A stretch of 47,730 nucleotides of DNA from NCBI GenBank assembly GCA_902797795.1, contig CADBUF010000065.1, forward strand, positions 1 through 47,730. The letters are read 5' to 3'. Made by a program: the position numbers and the translations under genes. Below, one piece after another: positions 1-8,419 of the stretch. Every line of letters starts with the position of its first letter. Within the stretch, counting starts at the first letter, position 1. The notes beneath the pieces are model-generated. The model searched no databases, was not told where the DNA came from, and saw only the letters and a list, made by a program, of their open reading frames with translations. The DNA comes from an uncultured Erysipelotrichaceae bacterium. Its GTDB lineage: Bacteria > Bacillota_I > Bacilli_A > RFN20 > CAG-826.

Positions 1-105
1 CTTCGCGGATGTACCACCCTAAACTTTATAGATTTCGGGATGTTTATCGAGAATCCCACTCTAGACCACTCTAGAATTTAGAGAGCCCCTTTAAAAGAAT
101 AATTT
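1..105 (-). promoter_or_regulatory. Possible T-box-like leader end (antiterminator segment)
   Basis: Read on the minus strand, this stretch after the protease gene forms two short hairpins, CTCTA/TAGAG near 66-82 and GGGAT/ATCCC near 36-57. They are followed by AGGGTGGTAC, then AT, then CCGCG at about 4-20. The last block resembles the T-box consensus AGGGTGGNACCGCG found in leaders of aminoacyl-tRNA synthetase and amino-acid genes, but has two extra bases. Only about 139 bases separate it from the upstream stop codon, short for a full T-box with a specifier stem. The regulated gene would lie left of the window. It may instead be another structured leader or an unrelated element. Confidence 0.3.
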
Positions 106-139
106 AGATAACGCAGCAAATAAATTATTTAGACGCCTT

Positions 140-3100
140 TTATTTTGTTTCCTTTTTGCGTTTTAAAACAAATAACAATGAAGTTGCTAATGTTAAAGAA
201 GATATCAACACAATCGCAATAATATTAGGGAAATCCTCACCTGAAATGTAAGTTAATAATCTATTACGTAAATTGCTGGCTGAGAAGTTCCCATTATTAA
301 AACTTAGTTGTCTTCCTTCATGAATTGCCCAAGCACTCAATCTTTCTCTTGCTGTAGCAATAACGTAGTCATTGGAAGTCCAGAAAATAGTTTTATTTTC
401 AGCAGACATTGAGTTAAGTCTTCCAATAGCGACATCTAATTTACTAACACATTGTCCATTGGTATCTTCATACATAATGTAATTGCTAACATTAGTAGGA
501 TTGTCTTTTCCTGACAAAGTGTAGCTAATAGATTGTAGGTTACTATAACCTCCAGCGCCACTTACAGAACTTGCACTTGTGTATTCGTATTTAAAGAATC
601 TGTAACCACCACTAGCGAGTTCATTTGTCGAGTAACCAACCCAGTTAGATCCATCTTTAGAAATAGTTAGTACGCCATCTTGTCTAGCACCATTTTTTTG
701 AGTAACTGAAATAGATTCTAAATCATTATCAAAGGCAGAACTATTCTTAATAGATCCGATTCCCTTTCCAAATGAAAGATAATTCGTGTTATTTGATGTA
801 AAAACGTATGCATTAGTAGTAACAGTGAATCCTACCCCGTCAATAGTAACCGATGTATTACTAGCGGTACTTGAGTTCTTCGATAAGTCAGAAGAAGAAA
901 ATTCGTCAGATGATAATGTCACTGTTTGTCCACTAATGGTTTGGTAAGCGGTTCTATTAACATTTACATTAAAGTTATAGGAGTTATTATCATATGTAAT
1001 GCTAAATTGCTTAGATCCGTTTGATCCGCCGCTAGGTGCATCGCTATATGTAAACATATATCCATCATTAGCAAAAATGAAATCAGTTGTTGTGCTTGAT
1101 TTTCCGCTTTGATAATGAAGTGTAACAGTTATATCGTTTTTAGCAATAGTGTCACCAGGGTGATATGTATTGTTGTTACTAACAGTGACGCTAGTAATAG
1201 AATCGTTTATAACGCTAACATTAAATGTAGTTGTAACTGTTGGATTAAAAGTTTGCAAAGAACCAGTGTAAGTTACTGTAACAGTTTTTTGTCCAGCAGA
1301 AGAACTGGAGAACCCACTTAAAGAATAATCAGTGCTATTTAAAGTAGTACTAGGATATTTACTACTATCAGTGTAATTTACGGTAACCGATACTTTTGAT
1401 TCATCTAATGAATCACCAACATAAACATTTCCACCACTATAAGAAGCAGATAAGCTCATAACAATCTTATCGCTTGCCGAAGAACTTTCATATGTAACAG
1501 TAATACTATCACACCAGAACGAATTCTCAGTAGAAGTTAATGTGAGTACAACAGTACCTTCAACATCCAAATTGCCGGCTAAAATTTCATAAGAATTATA
1601 GGAAGAAGTTAAATCACTTCTAGCATAGGTTGCCTTACTAACGGTAACAGAATCACCATTATTTGTTAAAGCAACTGTACCAGTTCCTTTTGAGGAATTT
1701 CTTTTTAATCTTGCTGTTAAACTAGTTAATGTATACCCTTCATATCCATTCAAGGTCCAATTTTCATAATTGCCACTAGTCATTTGGTCATTACTATTAC
1801 TACCATTATTATAGAAACCAATAGAGGATCCTGATGGTGCATCACCAGAAGAAACACTGGCGCTTGTTTTAGAATCAACACTATATGTGACTGATCCACT
1901 TTCGCCACTTCCTCCACCGCCTCCAGAAGAATAAACTGTTAGTGTATATGTGGTAGTTTTTGTTGTGCCACTATAAGTATAGCTAACAGTAACCGTGTAA
2001 TCTCCTGCTACTGACATGTTATATCCACTATAAGTGGCGCTTAACGTAACATCACTAGAGGAACTATCGCTGAAGTGAGCGGTAACTGTGCCGCCAAAGT
2101 TAAATGAACTTCCAACTTCTAATGATGTGGTTTGACCAGAAATTGAAATTGATGAAAGAGTTTTTTCTACAGGTGTTGAATCAGTAACAGTAACCGAACA
2201 CGAACCAGATTTAGTGCTATCAACTGTAGATGTAGCGGTAATAGTAATAGGGGAAGAAGTAACTGCAATCGCTGTCACTTGACCACTACTACTAACAGTT
2301 ACTTTACTAGGATCACTACTTGCCCAATTAACTGTTTGAGCAGGATTATTGGTTCCATTAACAATAGCTGTTAAATTACTTGAAGTTGTGCCATTTAAAT
2401 CTAAACTCAAAGATGATGGACTAACAGTAACACTACTGACAGTAGGTGTTGGTGTAGGAGTCACACCACTTGAATTTGCTTTATATAGTTGAATAGCCTT
2501 TTGGTTAGTATAAGATGATGATTTAAAATATCTAAATCTTGATTGAGAAGAATCGCTGTTAAATCTTAAGACAGAGGTATTAGAAACAATATCTGCATTT
2601 CCACCAGAAATACTAATACTATTTGCAACAGGAGATGTTCCTGAATTTAAAACATTGCTTCCACTGGTACCAGAAATATATTTACCACTAGCAGATTGAA
2701 TAGAATATCCACCAGACATTGAATTAATTGTAAATTTGGCGGCATCAGTAGTGCTATCCCAAGTAATTTTGTTATTTGAAATACTAACAGAGATTCTGTT
2801 ACTGCCCGCGTCTAGTGTATCAAGTCCACCATCAAATGCGTAACCACCATCTTCATAAACGATCAAGTAATCACCATTTTCTAAATCAGAATCACTAGTA
2901 ACTTTTTCCCAGGATGTTGGTCCAGATGGAGCATCAACATGAATAGACAATGAGTCGTCTCCTGTACCATAACCAGCGATAGCGTTAATAGTTGTATCAC
3001 CAGCACCAACAGCGGTAATTAATCCAGTATCTTCATCAACAGTTGCGACGCTTGTATCTTCGCTTTCAAACAAGAATATTCTAGAAGCGTTAGATGGAGT

Positions 3101-4714
3101 AACTGTGATAGTTTCTTCAGAATTATACGTATCACCAACGGTTAAATTAACTGATTTTGGACTAAACGAAATAGATGATGCAGCAACAATCGCAGCAACA
3201 TTAACACCAACGGTAGCAGTTGCGGTGTGATTATTTTTGCTTGCAGTAACAGTAATGGTCGCACTTCCAGCACCAATACCAGTAACTAAACCAGAATTAG
3301 AAACGGTAGCGACGCTAGTATTTGATGAACTATAAGTAATCGTGCCGTTATATGTCTCCAAATCAATCTGTTTCTTTTCACCAACAGAAATATTCAAATT
3401 AGATTGAACAGTAGAAACATATGGCTCATTAATATCTAAAAGGTTAGCGACATTTAATCGGCCATTTGCAATTGCAGAAGGACCAACATCACTTAATGAT
3501 GAATCCCATCCACTAACAGGAATATATTTGTCAGTATAATAACCTATGCCATCAGCACTAGACTGTAATGCACTTAAGAATTGATCAGGGGTGCCACTTG
3601 GATTTTTTTGTTTCCAAAGGCAAGCTGCGCCAGCAATAATTGGGCTAGAAAAGGATGTTCCTTGTGTGTCATCGTAGGTATGTGTTGGACTGCTTTGCTT
3701 TCCTTGTCTTTCAGCAGTATATACATAACCAGGGGCTAAAATATCAACATTAATTTCTCCTGTTTGATTACTCTTTACATAATTAGTAAATTCAGCTAAA
3801 GCTGTAGCATTACCTTTATTGTCCCAGTCTCCGAGAGCGCCAACACCAATAACATGACTATTACATGCCGGATAAGATTTGTGCCAAGTAGATTCATTAC
3901 CTGCGGCAGCAACAACAATTACATTATTATTATATGCATAATTACAAGCAGAATTTAAATATGTTGATGTAGAGCTTGATCCTGATTGTTGTTCGCCCCA
4001 ACCATCTGTAAATGATTCGGCATAAGCACCAAGTGACATATTAATAACATCGACACCTTGATCAACTGCGTATCTAATAGCGCCTTCAATAGATGCAAAG
4101 CTAAAATCTATTTTTAAAGCTAGAATATCGGCTTCAGGAGCAATACCAACGCCACCGCCATTATTCATGGGAGCAGCTGCAGTAGTTGAAGTAGCAGTAC
4201 CGTGTGTAGCCCATTCATAACCACCATTCCCATCAGATTCCCAATCTTCACCAATACAAGTTGGGTCGTCAGTATAACTTTTGTATTTGTATGAACTACC
4301 ACTTTCATAATAGTATCTACTTTCAGGCAAAATAGCACTAGTGCCATCACTACGAGTGTATTCAGGATGTTCATAATCAAATCCATCATCGATAATAGCA
4401 ATCTTAGTTCCTTTTCCTGTGTAGCTAGTCCATACGCTTTCAATATCGCCAATAAGACTTGTTCCTAAAGAACGAGTTTTTTGACTACTATATTTATTAT
4501 CAGTAGGAGTTACAAACTTATGAGCCTTGATATGGCCGGCAGGATCTGTAATTTCTCCACCATAATAAGCATTCTCTTCAGGAATATATTCATCAGGTTG
4601 ATATGTCTTAACTGGTTGAATAGGATCTTTATTTAGTCCAATTAAAATAGCGGAAGCACATGCTAAGGTCATGCCGCCAATTCCAAAGACAGCAAAAAGT
4701 TTTCTATTTTTCAT
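140..4714 (-). CDS. Membrane-anchored subtilisin-like serine protease (S8) with Ig-like repeats
   Basis: A 1524-residue secreted endopeptidase. An N-terminal signal or membrane segment spans about residues 6-26. The S8 domain covers about 80-420 with Asp109 (IIDDGFD), His171 (THGT), oxyanion Asn273 (AAGNE) and Ser354 (GTSFSSP), so the catalytic set is complete. Then come two Big_2-type Ig modules (about 430-595), a lectin-like or unnamed domain (about 600-745) opening with SWEKVTS and YLIVYE, a third Big_2 module, and several Big_3-like modules. A helical module containing RLSAWA precedes the C-terminal membrane helix and a KRKK tail. There is no LPxTG motif, so the anchor is probably a plain membrane helix. 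The start is supported by GAGGT six bases upstream and its own promoter. Substrate unknown; host or dietary protein is an inference. Confidence 0.9.
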   Translation of the reverse strand: MKNRKLFAVFGIGGMTLACASAILIGLNKDPIQPVKTYQPDEYIPEENAYYGGEITDPAGHIKAHKFVTPTDNKYSSQKTRSLGTSLIGDIESVWTSYTGKGTKIAIIDDGFDYEHPEYTRSDGTSAILPESRYYYESGSSYKYKSYTDDPTCIGEDWESDGNGGYEWATHGTATSTTAAAPMNNGGGVGIAPEADILALKIDFSFASIEGAIRYAVDQGVDVINMSLGAYAESFTDGWGEQQSGSSSTSTYLNSACNYAYNNNVIVVAAAGNESTWHKSYPACNSHVIGVGALGDWDNKGNATALAEFTNYVKSNQTGEINVDILAPGYVYTAERQGKQSSPTHTYDDTQGTSFSSPIIAGAACLWKQKNPSGTPDQFLSALQSSADGIGYYTDKYIPVSGWDSSLSDVGPSAIANGRLNVANLLDINEPYVSTVQSNLNISVGEKKQIDLETYNGTITYSSSNTSVATVSNSGLVTGIGAGSATITVTASKNNHTATATVGVNVAAIVAASSISFSPKSVNLTVGDTYNSEETITVTPSNASRIFLFESEDTSVATVDEDTGLITAVGAGDTTINAIAGYGTGDDSLSIHVDAPSGPTSWEKVTSDSDLENGDYLIVYEDGGYAFDGGLDTLDAGSNRISVSISNNKITWDSTTDAAKFTINSMSGGYSIQSASGKYISGTSGSNVLNSGTSPVANSISISGGNADIVSNTSVLRFNSDSSQSRFRYFKSSSYTNQKAIQLYKANSSGVTPTPTPTVSSVTVSPSSLSLDLNGTTSSNLTAIVNGTNNPAQTVNWASSDPSKVTVSSSGQVTAIAVTSSPITITATSTVDSTKSGSCSVTVTDSTPVEKTLSSISISGQTTSLEVGSSFNFGGTVTAHFSDSSSSDVTLSATYSGYNMSVAGDYTVTVSYTYSGTTKTTTYTLTVYSSGGGGGSGESGSVTYSVDSKTSASVSSGDAPSGSSIGFYNNGSNSNDQMTSGNYENWTLNGYEGYTLTSLTARLKRNSSKGTGTVALTNNGDSVTVSKATYARSDLTSSYNSYEILAGNLDVEGTVVLTLTSTENSFWCDSITVTYESSSASDKIVMSLSASYSGGNVYVGDSLDESKVSVTVNYTDSSKYPSTTLNSTDYSLSGFSSSSAGQKTVTVTYTGSLQTFNPTVTTTFNVSVINDSITSVTVSNNNTYHPGDTIAKNDITVTLHYQSGKSSTTTDFIFANDGYMFTYSDAPSGGSNGSKQFSITYDNNSYNFNVNVNRTAYQTISGQTVTLSSDEFSSSDLSKNSSTASNTSVTIDGVGFTVTTNAYVFTSNNTNYLSFGKGIGSIKNSSAFDNDLESISVTQKNGARQDGVLTISKDGSNWVGYSTNELASGGYRFFKYEYTSASSVSGAGGYSNLQSISYTLSGKDNPTNVSNYIMYEDTNGQCVSKLDVAIGRLNSMSAENKTIFWTSNDYVIATARERLSAWAIHEGRQLSFNNGNFSASNLRNRLLTYISGEDFPNIIAIVLISSLTLATSLLFVLKRKKETK

Positions 4715-4751
4715 AAAAATACCTCATATCTCATATAGGAAATTCCCTTTT

Positions 4752-4779
4752 ATTATATAAATAATATAATTTAATACAA
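4752..4779 (-). promoter_or_regulatory. Promoter of the S8 protease gene
   Basis: On the minus strand a TTGTAT -35 box (4779-4774) is followed after 16 bases by a perfect TATAAT -10 box (4757-4752). It lies about 40 bases before the start codon at 4714 and downstream of the nuclease terminator, so the protease gene is probably an independent unit. Confidence 0.6.
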
Positions 4780-4798
4780 GAAATTTAAGTTTCGATTT

Positions 4799-4823
4799 TA
4801 TTAAAGGGGGCAACAATCCCCTC
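4799..4823 (-). terminator. Weak intrinsic terminator after the nuclease gene
   Basis: On the minus strand an AGGGG stem arm (4822-4818) pairs with CCCCT (4809-4805) around an eight-base loop and is followed by a short, interrupted T stretch. It lies 26 bases after the nuclease stop codon. The stem is short, so termination may be partial. Confidence 0.45.
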
Positions 4824-4848
4824 ATTGCATCAAACAAAAGTACAAAAA

Positions 4849-7800
4849 TTATTTTTTGTTTTTGCGTCGTTTAATTATAAGTAAGCCAATAACAGAAATT
4901 GCAGACATAGAAGCAAAAATCAACACCACAAAAACTGTACTATCTTTTTCAGTTGAGATAGTTAAAGGAACGATGCGTGCCGCTAGTTGGTTAGAAGAAT
5001 TTAAGGATTCACCATTAAAGGATGCCCAAGCTTGCAATCTATTCCATTCAGAGGTGTAGGCAATATTTGAGGTGAACAGAATTCTTTGATGTTCATTTAA
5101 AGAATTGAACGCAGATTTAGCGGTTGAATAATAATGATGTTCACTATCTTTACAATATCCAAGGTTTTGAACATAGTCCATGTGCATGTATTTGGTGATG
5201 AATGTTTCAAGTCCGACGCAGTCACTGGAAGTAGAAATATCAGTTTCAATGGTCGTTGTTTTAGTTTCATATATTGTTATAGACTCGATATATGCACGTT
5301 TTTTACTTGCAGTTGTCGCAATAGCAACAGAATTAGTCGCGGTTGTATATTCTTTTACATAATCAGCATATGAAGATGTAATTGTGTTACTTGTTCCTCC
5401 AACAGTAAGGGTAACGCCTGTATCGCTTCCATATGTTTTCGCGTTTACAACAACTCTAGTAATATTTGAAGTGGTTGAAGTAACTGTAACAGTTCCAGTA
5501 TTACTACCAGACCCAAGTCTAATTGCATTACTTTCAATTGCGGTATATCCACTAGTGCTTACTGAAATTGTATTAACACTGATGGTTTGGGTGTTACTTG
5601 GATATGTAACAGTACCGATAACGCTATAACCTGTTGTAGTTGTTGTCTCAATAACAACTCTATCTGAATTAACTGTAATGTCATAAGTGGTAGTTCTTGT
5701 ATTGCCATTGTAGGTAAAACTCACAGTGATGGTTTTGTTTCCTGATGTAGTCATATCAGGAGAAGTAACGCTTGTTGGAGCAACTTCTTTTTCATAGCCA
5801 TTAGCAAATGTTGCAGTACAAGTTCCATCAAAAGCAAAAGCATTACCTTTTTGATAAACTGTGGTTTGCCCACTTACAGAAATTGAAGATAATATGCCTT
5901 TTTCAACGGAAATATTGTAATTTTGAGTCTTATTTACACCTTTATATGTATAACTAACAGTGACTGTTTGATTACCAGTGCTTGTCATATTATATCCAGA
6001 GAAAGTAGCACTAGAAGTAACATTATCAGAAGATGAATCACTAAAGTTAGCGGTGACCGTTCCTCCAAAAGAGAAGTCATCACCTTCGACGAAAGATGTA
6101 GTATAACCAGAGATACTAATGGAACTTAGAGTTTTAGCGGCAGTTACTGTGATAGATTGGTCACAATCAAAGCCTCCATAATAGATAGTGACATATGTGT
6201 CTAAAGCTGTTAAAGGAGTAACTGGGGAAGGATCAAAACTGAAACTAGATTCGTGTCCAGAATAACTGACATCTTCAGTAGATGAATCACTATAGGAAAG
6301 TGTAATTACTAATCCAGTTGGATCAAATGTATCACCAACGTCATATGAAATGGTGGATGGAGCAGTTTTAACAGAAATGCTTTCAAGAGTTTTAGGAGTG
6401 ACTGGTTCAGACTCGGTTTCATAGTCAAACTCAACTTTCACTGACTTTAATCTTACTTGTCTTCCTGGCTTAGTTATTAAAATAGCCAAATCATCAGTAA
6501 AACCACTTGATGCATTTGCTTGAGAGACCGTATAAATAGTATCTACGTATGATGAACTGGTTGGTAATGAGCCAGATTGAGATGCTGTGACTTGGTTAGT
6601 GCAGGCGCTACTGTTGTACATTTTGAATGTAGTAGCCGAAGGGGTAGTTCCATTACCATATGTCGCATTATTAATAGTAATAACAACATCCGATGTGATT
6701 GTTTTATCAGAAAATATTCCACTAAATAAAGCGACACTAGTCGTATTAGAGGTGTCTGGGCACAAAATATAGCCACTCGGGTTAGTACAATTTGATACTG
6801 ACCAGTTAGATAAATCACTGTAGCTGTATGTTTGTGAGAAAGTGCCTGATTCGGTTCCTCCAGAAACGTGAACATTAATACTATAAGATGTCGTTTTTGT
6901 AGTGTTACCTTCAGTATAACTAACAGTAACGGTTTGATCGCCTTCCGAGGATAAATTATAGCCGCTGAATGTAGCGTATTCAGTTACATCTGCGCTCGTA
7001 CTATCAGAATAATGAGCTGTTACTGTTGGTTTAACAAATGAACTATCAATTACATAAGATGTTTTTGGTTCATTAATGGTAATTGAAGATAAAGACTTAG
7101 GTGCCGTTACTGTTACTGTACAAGTGTTTGAATATATTTTTCCACCAATTGTGGCACTTGCGGTAATCGTAGCGGTACCAGTTGTATTACCAGAAGTAAG
7201 GGTAATTGAACTACCACTACTGCTGGAATTATTACTTATACTAACTATATTGGAATTTGATGTTGTCCAACTAATTGAACTGGAATCTGTTGAAGTCGCA
7301 CTAATTGTCGTAGATTGTCCTCCACTTGTAAGAGAAGCGGCTGTTTTAGATAAAGATACACCTGTACCAGAAGTATATTGACCTTTAACTCCATAATCAC
7401 TGGCGTGGCTAGAATCCCAAATCGCTCCAACCGCATAAGGACAATCAATAAATGGGTTTCTATTTCCTTGTCCAGCGTAAGCAGCGTTATTACGATCAAT
7501 TTCTTTTTGAGAAACAGGATCATCTTTTGCCCATTGCAAATATACATTTAAATATGCTGTTTTAATTGATGGATATGTAGTTTTATCGAATGCACTAAAA
7601 CTGTTGTTACTCATCTTGTCTTGATAACAAGTTACAAAGTAAAAATAGATACGAGCGATATCACCTTTATATTGATCCATCGGCTCGAAGACTGTGCTAC
7701 TTCCTGTTCCACTACCAAGTTTACATCCATCATTTGATGTATAGGTTGGGCTACCAGAAACTATTCCATGAGGATAAGAACTTCGACGATTATTTACATA

Positions 7801-8262
7801 ACCATCAGAAGGCAAAACATGATGAACATCACTTTTCATTGGGGCAGCTTCATTAAATGATGATTGAGGAATAACGTGTTCCCTATTAATAGAGTCACCT
7901 TCCTTTTTATATGAAGCATTAATACGGCTATCATTAAGCGTATACATTGTTGTATCAGAATAAATATCCCAAAAGTGTGTGCCATCAGGACGGACATCAG
8001 TAGTTTTATAAGCAGTCCACAAACCATCATATGACCACCCAGCGGTAGTTATTTTAATTTTATTAAATAATGCAGTTTTTAAATTAGCGCCAGTTAAATC
8101 CCAGTTAATAGATGAATAATATTCATTAACAGTTTGATTATAAGTAGCAGCTTCTACTTCTTTAACAGGTGTTTCTTCTTTTTCTTTAACCAAAGCAAAA
8201 GATAATCCACCAGCAATTAAAAAGCAGGAAGCAAAAAGTGTAATAAAATTTCTTCTCTTCAT
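4849..8262 (-). CDS. Membrane-anchored endonuclease I family nuclease with Ig-like repeats
   Basis: A 1137-residue secreted nuclease. A signal or membrane segment spans about residues 6-24. Residues 41-290 form an endonuclease I (PF04231) domain with NREHVIPQSSF (His129), SDVHHVLPSD (Asp145, His147, His148) and VNNRRS, the expected metal-binding and catalytic block. A Big_2 module and four Big_3-like Ig repeats follow, then a Cys-containing helical module (with YYSTAKSAFNSL and RLQAWASFNG) and a C-terminal membrane helix ending in KRRKNKK. The likely role is digesting extracellular nucleic acid at the cell surface for nucleotide or phosphate supply; this is inferred from the family. The ribosome site is weak (AGGAC, six bases before ATG). 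The C-terminal module matches that of the neighbouring protease. Confidence 0.88.
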   Translation of the reverse strand: MKRRNFITLFASCFLIAGGLSFALVKEKEETPVKEVEAATYNQTVNEYYSSINWDLTGANLKTALFNKIKITTAGWSYDGLWTAYKTTDVRPDGTHFWDIYSDTTMYTLNDSRINASYKKEGDSINREHVIPQSSFNEAAPMKSDVHHVLPSDGYVNNRRSSYPHGIVSGSPTYTSNDGCKLGSGTGSSTVFEPMDQYKGDIARIYFYFVTCYQDKMSNNSFSAFDKTTYPSIKTAYLNVYLQWAKDDPVSQKEIDRNNAAYAGQGNRNPFIDCPYAVGAIWDSSHASDYGVKGQYTSGTGVSLSKTAASLTSGGQSTTISATSTDSSSISWTTSNSNIVSISNNSSSSGSSITLTSGNTTGTATITASATIGGKIYSNTCTVTVTAPKSLSSITINEPKTSYVIDSSFVKPTVTAHYSDSTSADVTEYATFSGYNLSSEGDQTVTVSYTEGNTTKTTSYSINVHVSGGTESGTFSQTYSYSDLSNWSVSNCTNPSGYILCPDTSNTTSVALFSGIFSDKTITSDVVITINNATYGNGTTPSATTFKMYNSSACTNQVTASQSGSLPTSSSYVDTIYTVSQANASSGFTDDLAILITKPGRQVRLKSVKVEFDYETESEPVTPKTLESISVKTAPSTISYDVGDTFDPTGLVITLSYSDSSTEDVSYSGHESSFSFDPSPVTPLTALDTYVTIYYGGFDCDQSITVTAAKTLSSISISGYTTSFVEGDDFSFGGTVTANFSDSSSDNVTSSATFSGYNMTSTGNQTVTVSYTYKGVNKTQNYNISVEKGILSSISVSGQTTVYQKGNAFAFDGTCTATFANGYEKEVAPTSVTSPDMTTSGNKTITVSFTYNGNTRTTTYDITVNSDRVVIETTTTTGYSVIGTVTYPSNTQTISVNTISVSTSGYTAIESNAIRLGSGSNTGTVTVTSTTSNITRVVVNAKTYGSDTGVTLTVGGTSNTITSSYADYVKEYTTATNSVAIATTASKKRAYIESITIYETKTTTIETDISTSSDCVGLETFITKYMHMDYVQNLGYCKDSEHHYYSTAKSAFNSLNEHQRILFTSNIAYTSEWNRLQAWASFNGESLNSSNQLAARIVPLTISTEKDSTVFVVLIFASMSAISVIGLLIIKRRKNKK
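5670..7100 (-). repeat. Tandem Big_3-like Ig-domain repeats within the nuclease gene
   Basis: Four related segments of about 70-80 codons encode modules that begin LSSI or LESI, contain a FSDSS-like block followed by a Gly-Tyr-Asn motif, and end near TVTVSYT and a TTTY-like strand. Approximate spans are 6880-7095, 6160-6395, 5920-6140 and 5670-5895. A close relative lies in the neighbouring protease gene at about 1935-2165. These are protein-level spacer repeats that probably hold the catalytic domain away from the membrane. Confidence 0.7.
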
Positions 8263-8389
8263 TTTAATGTCCTATAGAACTTTCGTTGCGAAATAATCGT
8301 ATTCTATTTTTCTTTTAAAGAAAAGATATTTATGTTTCATTTTAGAAAAGTATTGTATAAATCTATTAATCCTTATTTATTACGCGCAT

Positions 8390-8415
8390 AAAGAAAACCG
8401 GACGAGCCGGTCTTC
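8390..8415 (-). terminator. Intrinsic terminator after oppF
   Basis: On the minus strand a nine-base arm at 8415-8407 (GAAGACCGG) pairs with 8401-8393 (CCGGTTTTC, one G-T pair) around a five-base loop, starting four bases after the oppF stop. The T stretch is interrupted but GC content peaks in the stem. It marks the end of the peptide-import operon. Confidence 0.7.
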
Positions 8416-8419
8416 AATC

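Noticed and set aside
1109..1321. Open frames opposite the protease and nuclease genes (also 5134-5629, 7076-7381 and others)
   Set aside because: They lie fully inside clearly real genes on the other strand, lack ribosome sites and known motifs, and have compositions explained by Ser/Thr-rich coding on the opposite strand.
5670..7100. CRISPR-like array
   Set aside because: The repeats are about 220 bases, diverged and in frame, and encode Ig-like domains.
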